Virus record (IMG/VR): IMGVR_UViG_3300028041_000001
Coordinates: 1-45,648 of that record
Source of the DNA: a virus
Reading direction: 5' to 3' (one strand)
Length of the DNA stretch: 45,648 bases
A program made the translations under genes and the position numbers. This document shows positions 24,633 to 33,056 of this stretch, in pieces (the first letter of the stretch is position 1; each line of letters starts with the position of its first letter). The notes beneath the pieces are model-generated. The model saw only the letters and a list, made by a program, of their open reading frames with translations. It made no database searches and was not told the DNA's origin.

Positions 24633-24825
24633 GCAACGGATGCTGCCTTGCCCGTTTTGTGGCGACGATATGTCGCTTGTCACTTGGTTGGGAAACGAAA
24701 CTGGCTCGTTGCAGGAAATGGAAGGCCCGCTGTGCGTCTGCGGAGTTCAGGGGTCGATGTATCCAACGCGCGCCGAAGCAATCACCGCTTGGAACACCCG
24801 CGCCCATGCAGGAGATACCCAATGA
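24625..24825 (+). CDS. Lar-like restriction alleviation zinc protein
   Basis: A 66-residue protein: MLPCPFCGDDMSLVTW, then CVCGVQGSMYPTRAEAITAW ending NTR. CxxC, CxC and the C-terminal AxxAWNxR are the hallmarks of the Lar/zinc-ribbon family; Lar of Rac prophage relieves type I restriction by modulating the host enzyme. Start chosen at MDKQR (24625), with GGAGGACATA upstream. Family match good; anti-restriction activity is inferred. Confidence 0.75.
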   Translation: MDKQRMLPCPFCGDDMSLVTWLGNETGSLQEMEGPLCVCGVQGSMYPTRAEAITAWNTRAHAGDTQ

Positions 24826-25070
24826 GTGAGGTGAAAACCGACAGGGTGCGCGGCGCACTGAAGCGAGCGCATACCATTTGCGATCACGACGAAGCCGCAA
24901 ACGACACGATGAGCACCATGCTCACCGGCGACCTCCGCGCCCTGCTCGCATATATCGAACGGCTCGAAGGGGAGAACGCACGATTACAGGAAAAGCTGCG
25001 GCTCAAGATTGTGCCCGCCAAGCCTGTTGTCCTTGAAGCCGACGAAGCACTTAAGCAGGAGCAGGGATGA
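24822..25070 (+). CDS. Hypothetical coiled-coil early protein (82 aa)
   Basis: An 82-residue protein with N-terminal charged helix (MSEVKTDRVRGALKRAHTIC) and leucine-zipper-like stretch (LLAYIERLEGENARLQEKLR). Coupled to the Lar-like gene by ATGA. Probably a small dimeric protein; role unknown. Confidence 0.6.
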   Translation: MSEVKTDRVRGALKRAHTICDHDEAANDTMSTMLTGDLRALLAYIERLEGENARLQEKLRLKIVPAKPVVLEADEALKQEQG

Positions 25071-25180
25071 TGCCTCGACAAGCTGAGGGGGGAGGGAGGC
25101 GAGACAAGCGGCTCAACTTGAAAATCGTCGCCGGCGCGGGCATCCTCGCCGGCGGCCGCAGTGGAGGAACCGGAACATGA
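25067..25180 (+). CDS. Small basic peptide (37 aa)
   Basis: A 37-residue Gly/Arg-rich peptide (MMPRQAEGGGRRDKRLN ... GRSGGTGT) linking two coupled genes by ATGA overlaps. Reality rests on this coupling. Confidence 0.4.
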   Translation: MMPRQAEGGGRRDKRLNLKIVAGAGILAGGRSGGTGT

Positions 25181-25479
25181 CCAAGCGCATAATCGCCCTG
25201 GTGGCGCTGATCGGCTGGGCCGCGATCACCGCGCTCGCCTGGTATCTCGCCGACGCTCGGATCGACCTGTGCGCTCCGCGCCGCGACGCCAGCTATGCGC
25301 GCGAGTGCATCCTTGCCGCCACCGCTGCGCGCGATACCCTTCTCATCATCTGCCTGTCGGTCGGGCTGGGCCTTTCTCTCCTCGCCCTGCTCGCATCGGC
25401 GGCGGCAACGGCGCGGCGCTTCAGGGGGCCTTCGAGCTGGTCGCCAGCCAGCCCGGCGGATCGCCCTCGCCTGCGCTAG
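25177..25479 (+). CDS. Two-helix membrane protein (100 aa), last early gene
   Basis: A 100-residue protein with hydrophobic segments at residues 5-23 (IALVALIGWAAITALAWYL) and about 53-76 (DTLLIICLSVGLGLSLLALL), separated by a loop with two Cys. The C-terminal 59 coding bases overlap the convergent rusA gene. Possibly a superinfection-exclusion or membrane-modifying protein, by analogy with other temperate phages only. Confidence 0.6.
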   Translation: MTKRIIALVALIGWAAITALAWYLADARIDLCAPRRDASYARECILAATAARDTLLIICLSVGLGLSLLALLASAAATARRFRGPSSWSPASPADRPRLR

Positions 25480-25918
25480 GGGCTTGAGCGGGCCGGCCGT
25501 CGATCGGCTCGGCTAGGACGGCGACTCCGGCCCGCTCGCCCCACCATTTTTCCACCGGCCCCTGCGCCACCTGGCTGTCGTTTCGGAACACCCCGGCGCG
25601 CTCCATCGCATCCAGCACCAGCTTTTCGAGATTGTCCTTGTCCGGCTTTTGGTCATGCGGCTGGCCGATCCGGCCGCGATCCGAAGCGGGCGGCTCAAAG
25701 GTGAAAACCATGCTCACGCGCACCGGCCCGGTGAACAGGGGGACGGGGTCGCCGCGATAGATGACGGCGGCGAAGGCGGCGCGCTCGACCGCCTTCTTCC
25801 ACAGTTTCTCGTGCGGGTTGGCGGTGCTGACCCAGCGGCCCCTGACGAGCCGCGGCCGCGACTTCGGGCGCGGCGTTCCGCGCGCCGAGAAGGTGAGGGG
25901 CGTGGTCAAAACGGACAC
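25421..25918 (-). CDS. rusA: RusA-type Holliday junction resolvase
   Basis: About 165 residues from GTG 25918 (TTG 25909, overlapping the previous stop, is an alternative). The N-terminal GTPRPKSRPRLVRGRWVS and the acidic motif DKDNLEKLVLDAMERAGVF followed by NDSQV are diagnostic for RusA nucleases, which use the Asp residues to cut four-way junctions. Branch resolution before packaging is the expected role, at the distal end of the recombination operon. The C-terminus overlaps the convergent membrane gene. Confidence 0.85.
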   Translation of the reverse strand: MSVLTTPLTFSARGTPRPKSRPRLVRGRWVSTANPHEKLWKKAVERAAFAAVIYRGDPVPLFTGPVRVSMVFTFEPPASDRGRIGQPHDQKPDKDNLEKLVLDAMERAGVFRNDSQVAQGPVEKWWGERAGVAVLAEPIDGRPAQAPSAGEGDPPGWLATSSKAP

Positions 25919-26391
25919 CCGTTGCCGGATTGCGGCAGGAACGGGCGAAGCCAGGCCGGCGGCAGATAGAACGGCGCCCCGGCGTCTTCCGCCGCCGGCT
26001 CGGGCGGCCCCCATTCATCCCAGCCCCACAGCCGGCGCCCCCACATCAGTTGCAGGTTGACGAGCTGCGGCACCGCCTGAAGATGCTGGACGCAAAGCGT
26101 GTCGTTGGCCGGCGCGCCGTGGTCGACGCAGCAATGGTCGACCTGCATCCCGTCGATGTCGAGGCCGTGGATGTGCCTGGCCGCCCAGCGGTGCGCGAAC
26201 CATCGCCGGCCGCCGTCCCAAAAGCTGCCGTAGGGCGCCGTCTTGAGCTGGCCCCTGGTCGTCCCGCCGATCCACAGGACGCAGCCGGTCGCCGGCTCAA
26301 AGCGGCATTTCTCGGCGAACCGCTCGATCGCCGGCCTCGGCAGGAAATGGCCGCGCTCGTCGCGGCACTGGCGCTCGGGCGAGCTAGCCAT
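25906..26391 (-). CDS. HNH endonuclease (zinc-binding)
   Basis: A 161-residue protein starting MASSPERQC at 26391. It contains CVLWIGGTTRGQ, FAHRWAARHIHGLDIDGMQV, DHCCVDHGAPANDTLCV-QHLQAV, the pattern of HNH nucleases found in phage genomes. The catalytic-type DH and later N/H are in order. May act as a homing or packaging-related nuclease. The start overlaps the preceding stop by 8 bases. Confidence 0.75.
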   Translation of the reverse strand: MASSPERQCRDERGHFLPRPAIERFAEKCRFEPATGCVLWIGGTTRGQLKTAPYGSFWDGGRRWFAHRWAARHIHGLDIDGMQVDHCCVDHGAPANDTLCVQHLQAVPQLVNLQLMWGRRLWGWDEWGPPEPAAEDAGAPFYLPPAWLRPFLPQSGNGCPF

Positions 26392-26626
26392 CGCCGACCC
26401 CGTCCGCGATGTCATCGGCCGCTTTGTTGAGCCAGCGCGCCAGCCGCTCCGCCTCGGAGCGCGTGAAGCGGCCCCGTTTGCCCAGGTCGATCGCCTCAAC
26501 CGCGCGGCCGCGAAGCATCGCCGCGGCGGAAAAGCGCTCGGCCTCGCGGCCGGCCTCGAAGCCGGGCAGCTCGGCGATGGCGGCAGCGACCGGCCCGCTT
26601 GCCAGCGGCCCGCCTTCGCCGCTCAC
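26384..26626 (-). CDS. Hypothetical protein (80 aa)
   Basis: An 80-residue helical protein; GTG at 26626 is chosen as it overlaps the previous stop (GTGA). Includes LPGFEAGREAERFSAAAMLR and TRSEAERLARWLNKAADDIA. Function unknown; small accessory gene in the replication operon. Confidence 0.55.
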   Translation of the reverse strand: MSGEGGPLASGPVAAAIAELPGFEAGREAERFSAAAMLRGRAVEAIDLGKRGRFTRSEAERLARWLNKAADDIADGVGDG

Positions 26627-26835
26627 AGCTTGACCCCGTTGTTGAGCAGCAGCCGGGCGTCCTCGAACGGGATGCCGCAACGCTCGGCGGCTTTCTCATA
26701 TTGCCAGTTGAGCCGTCGCCGCAGCGCGTCGCTGCCCATCTTGGCGGCCTGCGCCCGTTGCTTGTCGCCGGCCGGCAGGGCGTCGGCGTCATCGACGCTC
26801 GCCGGCTTGTCGCGGGTGGTGATTGCGTTTCCCAT
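26623..26835 (-). CDS. Hypothetical protein (70 aa)
   Basis: A 70-residue protein (MGNAITTRDKPASVDDADAL ... GIPFEDARLLLNNGVKL). Contains a helical DALRRRLNWQYEKAAER segment. Starts 5 bases after the stop of the TraR-like gene. No family recognised. Confidence 0.55.
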   Translation of the reverse strand: MGNAITTRDKPASVDDADALPAGDKQRAQAAKMGSDALRRRLNWQYEKAAERCGIPFEDARLLLNNGVKL

Positions 26836-26839
26836 GCGC

Positions 26840-27040
26840 TCAGCTCCTTCTCGGGTGGAATCGGTTGCGGCCGTCGCGGCAGGGCGCGCACATCCCGCCG
26901 ACCAGGCGCGGCATGTCGTCGCCGCACCGCTCGCACTCTCCCGGCTCGCCGGGGATGAACGGTGCGCTCCGGGCGCTGGCGATCATCGCCTCGCGCGCCC
27001 ATTCCTCCTGCACCTGCGCGCGGTCGGCTTCATCAGCCAT
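26840..27040 (-). CDS. TraR/DksA-type zinc finger protein
   Basis: A 66-residue protein with a long N-terminal helix and C-terminal C4 finger: CERCGDDMPRLVGGMCAPCR. This is the short phage TraR-like layout; TraR mimics DksA/ppGpp at RNA polymerase. Here the N-terminal helix begins MADEADRAQVQEEWA. The start overlaps the primase-helicase stop. It may shift host transcription; the short phage versions are rarely studied, so the role is inferred. Confidence 0.75.
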   Translation of the reverse strand: MADEADRAQVQEEWAREAMIASARSAPFIPGEPGECERCGDDMPRLVGGMCAPCRDGRNRFHPRRS

Positions 27041-29297
27041 TGTCTGTCTCCATTTCGGAACAAAGGTTAGGAAAAAAGGCAGCCGCGCTCGCCGGGTCGA
27101 CGATCCAGCGGCCGACCGTCAAAGCGTCCTGCGGCTTGCGCTGCTTGTTCGGCCGCGCCTCGATTTTCAGCAGGCCGCTCGCTATCCACTTGTCGAGCAT
27201 GGCGACGATGCGCTTTTTCGACTTGGCCTCGATCGCGTCGATTTTCAGCACGTTGGCGACGACATCGCCCGCCCACGGCTCGGTTCGCGTCGGCCGATAC
27301 CAATAGGTTCCGGCGGCCAGCGCCCGCTGGATTTGGAAGACATGCTCGGTGTCGACGCCGTCCATCACCCGCGGCGGCTTCCAGGCCGAAACCACGCCGA
27401 CGCTGTCGGCTTCGTGGACGTCGGTGCCGTTGCCGAGCGTCACCGACACCAGCTCGTACCAATCGGCGGCCTCGGGCGGGGCGAGGTTGTGCTTGTCGTC
27501 GGCGACCGAGAAGAAGCTGCGATGCTTGGCCGGATCAAGCCCCCAGCCTTCGGCCTGCTCGACCGTCATCCGGTTGAGGACGAGGGTGATTCGCGCGGCG
27601 TTGTTGAGCGCTCCGGCGCCGCGCGCGCTGTCGGCCGTGACTGCGTCGCCGTCGAGCTTGCGGCTATGGTGGACGAGGACGACGGCGCAGCCGGTTTCGA
27701 CCGCGACCCGCGCCCAGCGCTTCGCCACCGCGTCGATCTTGTTGTTGTCGTTCTCGTTGACCCGGTGCGACGAGACGAACGGATCGACGATCAGGACGTC
27801 AATGCCCTGCCGCCGGATCGCCTCGGTGACGTTGGCGAACACCGGCTCGATGATCGTGAAGCTGTTGCGATCCTCGACGGCGACGCACAGCTCGGCGCCC
27901 TCCGGGCCGCTGTCGACGAACAGGCGGCCTTCGACGTCGGCGGCGAGGATGCCGTGATGGATGGCGGCGGCGACCCGCTGGCGGGCGAGGCTGTCGCTGT
28001 CGTCTTCGAGGTTCCAATACCACGCTTTCAGCGGCCCGCCGTAGACCGTCTTGCCCAGCAGCTCCTTGCCCGATGCGACGCTGAGGCAGATGCCGTTCAT
28101 CAGGCTCGACTTGCCGACGCCGCCGGGGGCGATCACCGCCGTCACCTTGCCGCGCATCAGCCACCGGCCGAGCATCCACGGCCGCGGCGGGATGGCCTGG
28201 GCGATCGGGAAGCTCGCCGGCGTCGGCTCGATGACGGTGGCGGCGGGCTGCGCTTGCGCCTGCTGCAGGAGCGCTTGCGGGAACGGGCCGTGGCGGGTGA
28301 CGTCGACGTTGACGAGCGCCTTGAACTCCTGGTCGAAGCGCTGCTGCGGCCACGGCGGCACCATATGCTCGAGCATCCAGCCGTTCGCCGCCTGATAGGC
28401 CGCGTCCAGCGCGATCCGCCCGGCCCGGGCCTCGGCGATGTAGAAGCCGGCGACCTTGGAAAATTCGCCCCAGCGCGTCAGCTCCTCGCCGCCGGCGTGG
28501 ACGTCGCGGTGAAGGGCGTCAACGGCGCTGTCGAACTTCGGTGTGAAGTCCATCAGCCCGCCGGCCGGCTCCGGTTGGGCTGGCTCGATCCCGGCCATCG
28601 GCCGGAGGTCGGCGATAATCTCGGCGAGGTCGTCGAGGCAATATTCCATGTCCGACTGAGCGATGATCGAGCAGGTCGTCGCATGGCCGTTCTTGGCGTG
28701 AACCGAGCCGGGGATTCGGATGACCTGGGTGGCGCGGCCGAACGACGGATCGCCGCCGACCTTTTGCGCCAGCGTCTTGCGGAGCGCGGCGACGCGCTCG
28801 ACTTCCTCGCTGGCTTCGTTGAGCAGCCAGTAGACATGCATCTTGCGGTCGCCGGTTTCGGTCGTCCCGCCGGACGCGACGATCAGGCTGGGTTGGCCGA
28901 GCGCCGCGGTCGCGTAGGATCTTTTGGCCTCGGTGTCGCCGCTGTCGATGTCGAGGATGATGGCGGTCAGCGCCACCACCTTGTCGACCGTCGCCTTCTC
29001 GTCGCGCGCGGCGGCGCCGGACAGCACTGCCGGGACGATGAAGCCGGCGACATGCCATTCCGCCCAGCGGCGAAGATGCTGGTGAGCGGCGCCGATGAAC
29101 GCCGGGGCGACGATCTTGCGCTCGCGGAACTCTCCCTCGCGCGGCGTCCCTTTCTCGCCGATGCCGAGCAGCGAAATGACTTCGCCATCATTCCAGTCGA
29201 CGTTTCGGAACAGGAGCTTCAGATAGGTTTCGACCTGGGCGCTGTCGTACAGGGCCGAATTGTCGGACAGCGGATAAGCGTACAGGCCCGACATCAT
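27033..29297 (-). CDS. Primase-helicase (RepB/AEP-like primase + RepA-type AAA helicase)
   Basis: A 754-residue replication protein. The N-terminal 250 residues contain AIILDIDSGDTEA, SGGTTETGDRKMHVYWLLNE and RIPGSVHAKNG, matching RepB/AEP-family primases (DxD, sxH and R-x-P-G-S-x-H blocks). The second half has VTAVIAPGGVGKSSL (Walker A, about residue 385), YWNLEDDSDSLARQRV, IDVLIVDPFVSSHRVNENDN and AVVLVHHSRK, typical of hexameric RepA-type helicases (AAA_25). A C-terminal winged-helix-like domain follows. Start at 29297 overlaps the wHTH gene stop as ATGA. Probably the replication initiator of the phage. Confidence 0.85.
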   Translation of the reverse strand: MMSGLYAYPLSDNSALYDSAQVETYLKLLFRNVDWNDGEVISLLGIGEKGTPREGEFRERKIVAPAFIGAAHQHLRRWAEWHVAGFIVPAVLSGAAARDEKATVDKVVALTAIILDIDSGDTEAKRSYATAALGQPSLIVASGGTTETGDRKMHVYWLLNEASEEVERVAALRKTLAQKVGGDPSFGRATQVIRIPGSVHAKNGHATTCSIIAQSDMEYCLDDLAEIIADLRPMAGIEPAQPEPAGGLMDFTPKFDSAVDALHRDVHAGGEELTRWGEFSKVAGFYIAEARAGRIALDAAYQAANGWMLEHMVPPWPQQRFDQEFKALVNVDVTRHGPFPQALLQQAQAQPAATVIEPTPASFPIAQAIPPRPWMLGRWLMRGKVTAVIAPGGVGKSSLMNGICLSVASGKELLGKTVYGGPLKAWYWNLEDDSDSLARQRVAAAIHHGILAADVEGRLFVDSGPEGAELCVAVEDRNSFTIIEPVFANVTEAIRRQGIDVLIVDPFVSSHRVNENDNNKIDAVAKRWARVAVETGCAVVLVHHSRKLDGDAVTADSARGAGALNNAARITLVLNRMTVEQAEGWGLDPAKHRSFFSVADDKHNLAPPEAADWYELVSVTLGNGTDVHEADSVGVVSAWKPPRVMDGVDTEHVFQIQRALAAGTYWYRPTRTEPWAGDVVANVLKIDAIEAKSKKRIVAMLDKWIASGLLKIEARPNKQRKPQDALTVGRWIVDPASAAAFFPNLCSEMETDNG

Positions 29298-29617
29298 TCC
29301 TCCGGCTGGGCGAGGCGGTAGAGATAGACTTGGCGGACGCAGCCGCCCGGGATCACCCGGCCCCACGAGCGGACATCGTAACGCACCGGGATTTTGTGGC
29401 GCGTCACCAGCCCCTTCCTGACCAGCGCCTTCAGCGCGTTGTGGACGGTTTCGCGACGCTCGCCGGTCGCGGCGACAATCTCGGGCAGGATCATCGGCAT
29501 GCCGCGCTCGCGCAGCGCCTTCAGCGCCGCCTCCTGGATGACCGGCGGCCTCAGCCAGCCGTCCAGGTGCTGGATGAAGTTGCGCTCGATCGCATGCCGA
29601 CGCTGCTTTGGCCTCAC
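29294..29617 (-). CDS. Winged-helix DNA-binding protein
   Basis: About 107 residues from GTG 29617, overlapping the exonuclease stop. The segment LPEIVAATGERRETVHNALK followed by ALVRKGLVTRHKIPVRYDV is a winged helix-turn-helix. Fits a replication-accessory or transcription factor (the wHTH next to the primase-helicase). No close family recognised. Confidence 0.65.
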   Translation of the reverse strand: MRPKQRRHAIERNFIQHLDGWLRPPVIQEAALKALRERGMPMILPEIVAATGERRETVHNALKALVRKGLVTRHKIPVRYDVRSWGRVIPGGCVRQVYLYRLAQPEE

Positions 29618-30525
29618 TGGCCGAAGCTCCACGCGCCCGCCTCGGGCGTCGCCGGCTTGGGTTCGCGCCAGCAGCGGGCGGCATAGTCGCAAAATTTGCA
29701 GCGGAAGTCGGCTGCCTTGGCGGCGACGCGCGGCAATTCCTCAGGGTCGGCGGTCGCAATAACCCGCACCGCCTTGTCGATGCTGGCCTGAATGAACGCC
29801 GGATCGGCCGGGATCAGCTCGGCATAGATTTCCTGAGTGTCGGCGTTCTTGCAGGTGAACAGCGCCGGGTTCTCGGCGAGGCCCAGGTGAAACATCCCCA
29901 TCTGAACCTGCGGGAAATAGTCGCCGCCATAGGCGCGAAGCCCGCCCTTTTCGAGCTTCTTCCAGCTCTTGCTGCCCAACTCCTTGTTCTCCCACATGAG
30001 GGGGTAGCGCATCGCAAACCCGGAGCCGTCCGGCAGCCTCAGCATCGCGGGGCCGGCGGTGATAACGCCGTCGATCATCCCCTTCACCCGGCCCTTGCCG
30101 TCCTCGTACTGAGCGATGTCGTAGCGAAACTGCTTGCCCGCCGCGTTTTCGGTCAGCAGCGTGAAGCCGGCGAGCCGCAGGTAGCGGGCCATCGCTTCTT
30201 CGCCCCAATGCCCCCGGTCGAAGATGCGGTAGAGCCTTCCGCTGAAGCCACGATCCCCGTCCTTGGGCGCCCGGTGGAACTCGTAGGCGATTGCCCGCAG
30301 ACATTCATTGCCGAGCCTGCCGGCGCCGATGGCCGGGCGGTTTGCAGTCGGTGTCGATGACCGATAGGCAGCGTCGTCGGAGTCCTTGGCCGCCTTGATC
30401 GCTGTGTCCAGATGCTCGCTGAAAGCGGCAGCAAAAGCCGCGCTCGGGCGCGGCATGAAGTCCATCGGGGCGGTCATCGGTCGGTCAGGATAATCGTCTG
30501 TCGGCATTTCATACAAGCCCCTCAA
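29614..30525 (-). CDS. PD-(D/E)XK exonuclease, Cas4/RecB-like with Fe-S cysteines
   Basis: 303 residues from ATG 30525 (starts at 30507 or 30474 also possible). A PD-(D/E)XK nuclease core is seen: VKGMIDGVITAGP (Asp) and MRYPLMWENKELGSKSWKKL (E-x-K-like). Cys in NECLRAI plus C-terminal CKFCDYAARCW give the four-Cys layout of Cas4/AddB Fe-S nucleases. Likely a 5'-3' exonuclease preparing ssDNA for the Sak4-like annealing ATPase. The first codons include the CTGTCTG/TTCATACA motif, so the true start may be downstream. Confidence 0.78.
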   Translation of the reverse strand: MRGLYEMPTDDYPDRPMTAPMDFMPRPSAAFAAAFSEHLDTAIKAAKDSDDAAYRSSTPTANRPAIGAGRLGNECLRAIAYEFHRAPKDGDRGFSGRLYRIFDRGHWGEEAMARYLRLAGFTLLTENAAGKQFRYDIAQYEDGKGRVKGMIDGVITAGPAMLRLPDGSGFAMRYPLMWENKELGSKSWKKLEKGGLRAYGGDYFPQVQMGMFHLGLAENPALFTCKNADTQEIYAELIPADPAFIQASIDKAVRVIATADPEELPRVAAKAADFRCKFCDYAARCWREPKPATPEAGAWSFGQ

Positions 30526-30530
30526 AAGAA

Positions 30531-30734
30531 TTATTCATCGCTGCCGATCGCGTCCCGCGCCCGCTCGGCGATCCGCCGCTGCGTCTCGGGCTGAAGCTGG
30601 TTGCAGGCGCCGCAATAATGGCCGAGCCGCTTCCTCAGCGGCGGGCCGATGCCGAACGGCGCGTTGGGCGCTCCGCAGCCGTCGCAGCTCGGCACATGCG
30701 GGGCGACTCCGGCGGCGATCCAGGGCCGGCTCAC
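30531..30734 (-). CDS. Small zinc-ribbon protein (67 aa)
   Basis: 67 residues from GTG 30734 (GTGA overlap with HNH stop). CDGCGAPNAPFGIGPPLRKR then HYCGACNQLQ give a CxxC...CxxC ribbon. Function unknown. Confidence 0.6.
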   Translation of the reverse strand: MSRPWIAAGVAPHVPSCDGCGAPNAPFGIGPPLRKRLGHYCGACNQLQPETQRRIAERARDAIGSDE

Positions 30735-31090
30735 GCCGCCCTCCCGGCGCGCCGCGCCCGCGCCTCGGCAATCGCTTCCTCGCGCTCGAGCTGGGCCTTG
30801 CGCGCCATCGCCTGAGCGAAGCGGAACTCGCGGACGACACGCTTGACCTGCTCGTTGGTGTCGAACCGTTTCCACCAGCGCGGGTGAGTGTCGATGAACC
30901 AAAACCAGTCGGCGGTGCCAAGGTCGCCCTTGAGCATGTTGCACTTGCGGCAGCACGGCACCCAGCGCCCGCCGCCGAGGCAGACGGCGTTGACATGGTC
31001 GCGCGTCAGGCTGGTCGACCGCTCCGGCTCGGCCGGCGTGAGCTGCCGCTTGCAATAGCAGCAATAGCCCTGATGCCGCGGCCGCTTCAT
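30731..31090 (-). CDS. HNH endonuclease (119 aa)
   Basis: A 119-residue protein from ATG 31090: YCCYCKRQLT, TRDHVNAVCLGGGRWVPCC, RKCNMLKGDL. The DHV...N...K pattern with surrounding CxxC pairs marks a zinc-stabilised HNH nuclease. The C-terminus is a long charged helix (MARKAQLEREEAIAEARA). It overlaps the 94-residue gene by 4 bases. Second HNH protein of the operon. Confidence 0.8.
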   Translation of the reverse strand: MKRPRHQGYCCYCKRQLTPAEPERSTSLTRDHVNAVCLGGGRWVPCCRKCNMLKGDLGTADWFWFIDTHPRWWKRFDTNEQVKRVVREFRFAQAMARKAQLEREEAIAEARARRAGRAA

Positions 31091-31371
31091 GGCGCAACCC
31101 GGTGGCTGAGCGCCTTGGGGACGCTGACGGGGACGCCGAACGTGGAATAGATGACCGAGGCTTTGGCGGGTCTGACCGTATGGCCGCGATATTCGGCGAC
31201 TTGCCGCCTGCCGAGCCGGCGGGCGAGGGCGCGGCGATCCTCGGCGTTGAGGCAGATTCGCCGCACCGCCATCTGCCGCCAGCGGCAAATCTCGAGCGCG
31301 CAGTCGATCCGCTCGGCGATGTCGGTCAGCCGGCTCACGCTCCGGTTCTCTCTGTCGCTATTTCGGATCAC
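31087..31371 (-). CDS. Hypothetical basic protein (94 aa)
   Basis: 94 residues from GTG 31371, overlapping the helicase stop (GTGA). Arg-rich, with a helical N-terminal half (SRLTDIAERIDCALEICRWR) and basic middle (NAEDRRALARRLGRRQVAEY). Probably nucleic-acid binding. No family recognised. Confidence 0.6.
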   Translation of the reverse strand: MIRNSDRENRSVSRLTDIAERIDCALEICRWRQMAVRRICLNAEDRRALARRLGRRQVAEYRGHTVRPAKASVIYSTFGVPVSVPKALSHRVAP

Positions 31372-33056
31372 GCCGCCATCCTCGCCGACCGCTCGAGGAT
31401 CCCGCGGATGGCTTTCTCGCTCCACTTCCACTGCAGCAGGCAGGTCGCCCGGTACTTGGTCAGGCCGAGCGCGTGGAGCGGCTGCAGGCCGAGCATGGCG
31501 AGCTGCTTGTCGCTCGGCGGCTCGGTCATCCACCGTTTCGCCTTGTTGGCGGCGCTGGCGTCGCCATGCTCGCGCAGGAAATCGTCCGCGGCGCTCATCG
31601 CCAGCAGTCTGTCGCCATTGTCGGCAAGGTGGCAAATCCCGACATCGCGCCCGCCGCCGATCGCATGCCAATGGCCGTGAAAAGCGATGACCGCCGCCCA
31701 GGCGTCGATGCCCGACGCCATCGACACCAGCCCGTCGAACAAATTCTCGTAGCGGAACGGGCTGTCGGCGAGCAGGTCGACTTCGGTAAGCACGAACTCG
31801 GCCAGCCCGTCGCGGGTCTTTGGGCCGCTGTCGCTGCCGACGCCGGGAGCGATTAGCGCCCCGTTCTCGTCGCGCGGCCACTCGAAGCCGCAGATCGCGC
31901 AGTCGCGCATCTGATAGGGAACGAGCGCATCGCACTCCGGGCAATTCTTGACCCCGGCCGCGTCAATGTCGACGTCCTGCTCGATCGAGCCGTGCGTCAG
32001 GATCGAGGTTCCGAAGTCCATGACGATACAATCGTCCTTGACCACTCCGGGGTAGCGCGACGGCTCGACCTTGCGAAGGCCGCGGCCGATCATCTGGATC
32101 ATCGTCGACTTGTAGCTGCTCGGGCGAAGCAGGATGACGCAGCTCGTCGGCTGATGATCCCAGCCTTCGGTCAGGACGGCGACGTTGGTGATGACCTGCA
32201 GCTCGCCGCGGTCGTAGGCGGCCAGCGTCTCGCGCCGCTCGGCCGCGCTCATCTTACCTTCGACCGTTGCCGCCCGATAGCCCATCGCCCGGAACGTTTC
32301 GGCGACATGGGTGGCGTGGGCGACGGTCGAGCAGAACACGACGGTCTGCCGGTCGCCGGCAACCTTGCTCCATTCCTCAACGACGCGGTCGTTGAGAACG
32401 GTCTTGTCCATGATCCTTTCGACCGCCGCCATGTCGAAATCGGAAATGGTCTTCTTGACCCCGCGCAACTCCTCCTGAACGCCGAGGTCGACGACCAGGG
32501 TGCGCGGCCTGACCAGCAGCCGGGCCTCGATCAGCTCTTTGAGCGTGATCTGATCGGCGACATTGTCGACGACCGCGCGCAGCGCCTTGCGGTCGCCGCG
32601 CTCCGGCGTCGCCGTCACCAGCAGCAGCTTGACCTTGGGGTTGCGCTCCTTGGCGCGGTGGATGATCTTTAGATAGGACGGGGCGACGGCATGGTGGCCT
32701 TCGTCGATCGCCAGCACATCGACCGGCGGCATGCCGTCGAGGTTCTTGTCGTTCGCCAGCGTCGCCACCATCGCGAAGGTGCAGCCGTAGCCCCATTGCT
32801 TCGCTTGCGACGTGAACAGCCCGGTCGAGGCTCGCGGGTTGACCTTCTCGAAGGTTGCCCGGTTCTGGCTCACCAGCTCGTCGCGGTGCTGCAGGATGAT
32901 CGCCGAGGCGCCCTGGCGGACATAGCCGCCGGCGACCGCCGACAGCATGACCGTCTTGCCGGCGCCGGTCGGCGCCACCCCGAGGGTGTTGCCGCGCTCA
33001 TCGAGCGCGGCAATGGCTTTATCTACGAAAACCCTCTGTCTCGGACGCAGTTGCAT
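31368..33056 (-). CDS. SF2 DEAD/DEAH-type helicase with zinc ribbon
   Basis: A 562-residue helicase from ATG 33056 (an upstream in-frame start is possible). Motif I APTGAGKTV (28-36), motif II DEGH (118-121), motif III TATPERGD (about 150), and motif VI QMIGRGLRK (about 318) are all present. A zinc ribbon follows (CPECDALVPYQMRDCAICGF, about 367-386). This layout is the phage recombination-helicase type (UvsW-like), remodelling forks and D-loops. The C-terminal 170 residues are less conserved. It overlaps the upstream gene by 38 bases. Confidence 0.9.
   Translation of the reverse strand: MQLRPRQRVFVDKAIAALDERGNTLGVAPTGAGKTVMLSAVAGGYVRQGASAIILQHRDELVSQNRATFEKVNPRASTGLFTSQAKQWGYGCTFAMVATLANDKNLDGMPPVDVLAIDEGHHAVAPSYLKIIHRAKERNPKVKLLLVTATPERGDRKALRAVVDNVADQITLKELIEARLLVRPRTLVVDLGVQEELRGVKKTISDFDMAAVERIMDKTVLNDRVVEEWSKVAGDRQTVVFCSTVAHATHVAETFRAMGYRAATVEGKMSAAERRETLAAYDRGELQVITNVAVLTEGWDHQPTSCVILLRPSSYKSTMIQMIGRGLRKVEPSRYPGVVKDDCIVMDFGTSILTHGSIEQDVDIDAAGVKNCPECDALVPYQMRDCAICGFEWPRDENGALIAPGVGSDSGPKTRDGLAEFVLTEVDLLADSPFRYENLFDGLVSMASGIDAWAAVIAFHGHWHAIGGGRDVGICHLADNGDRLLAMSAADDFLREHGDASAANKAKRWMTEPPSDKQLAMLGLQPLHALGLTKYRATCLLQWKWSEKAIRGILERSARMAA

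Noticed and set aside
26823-29321. 832-residue plus-strand open frame
   Set aside because: Antisense to the primase-helicase, which has clear motifs; no motif in this frame.
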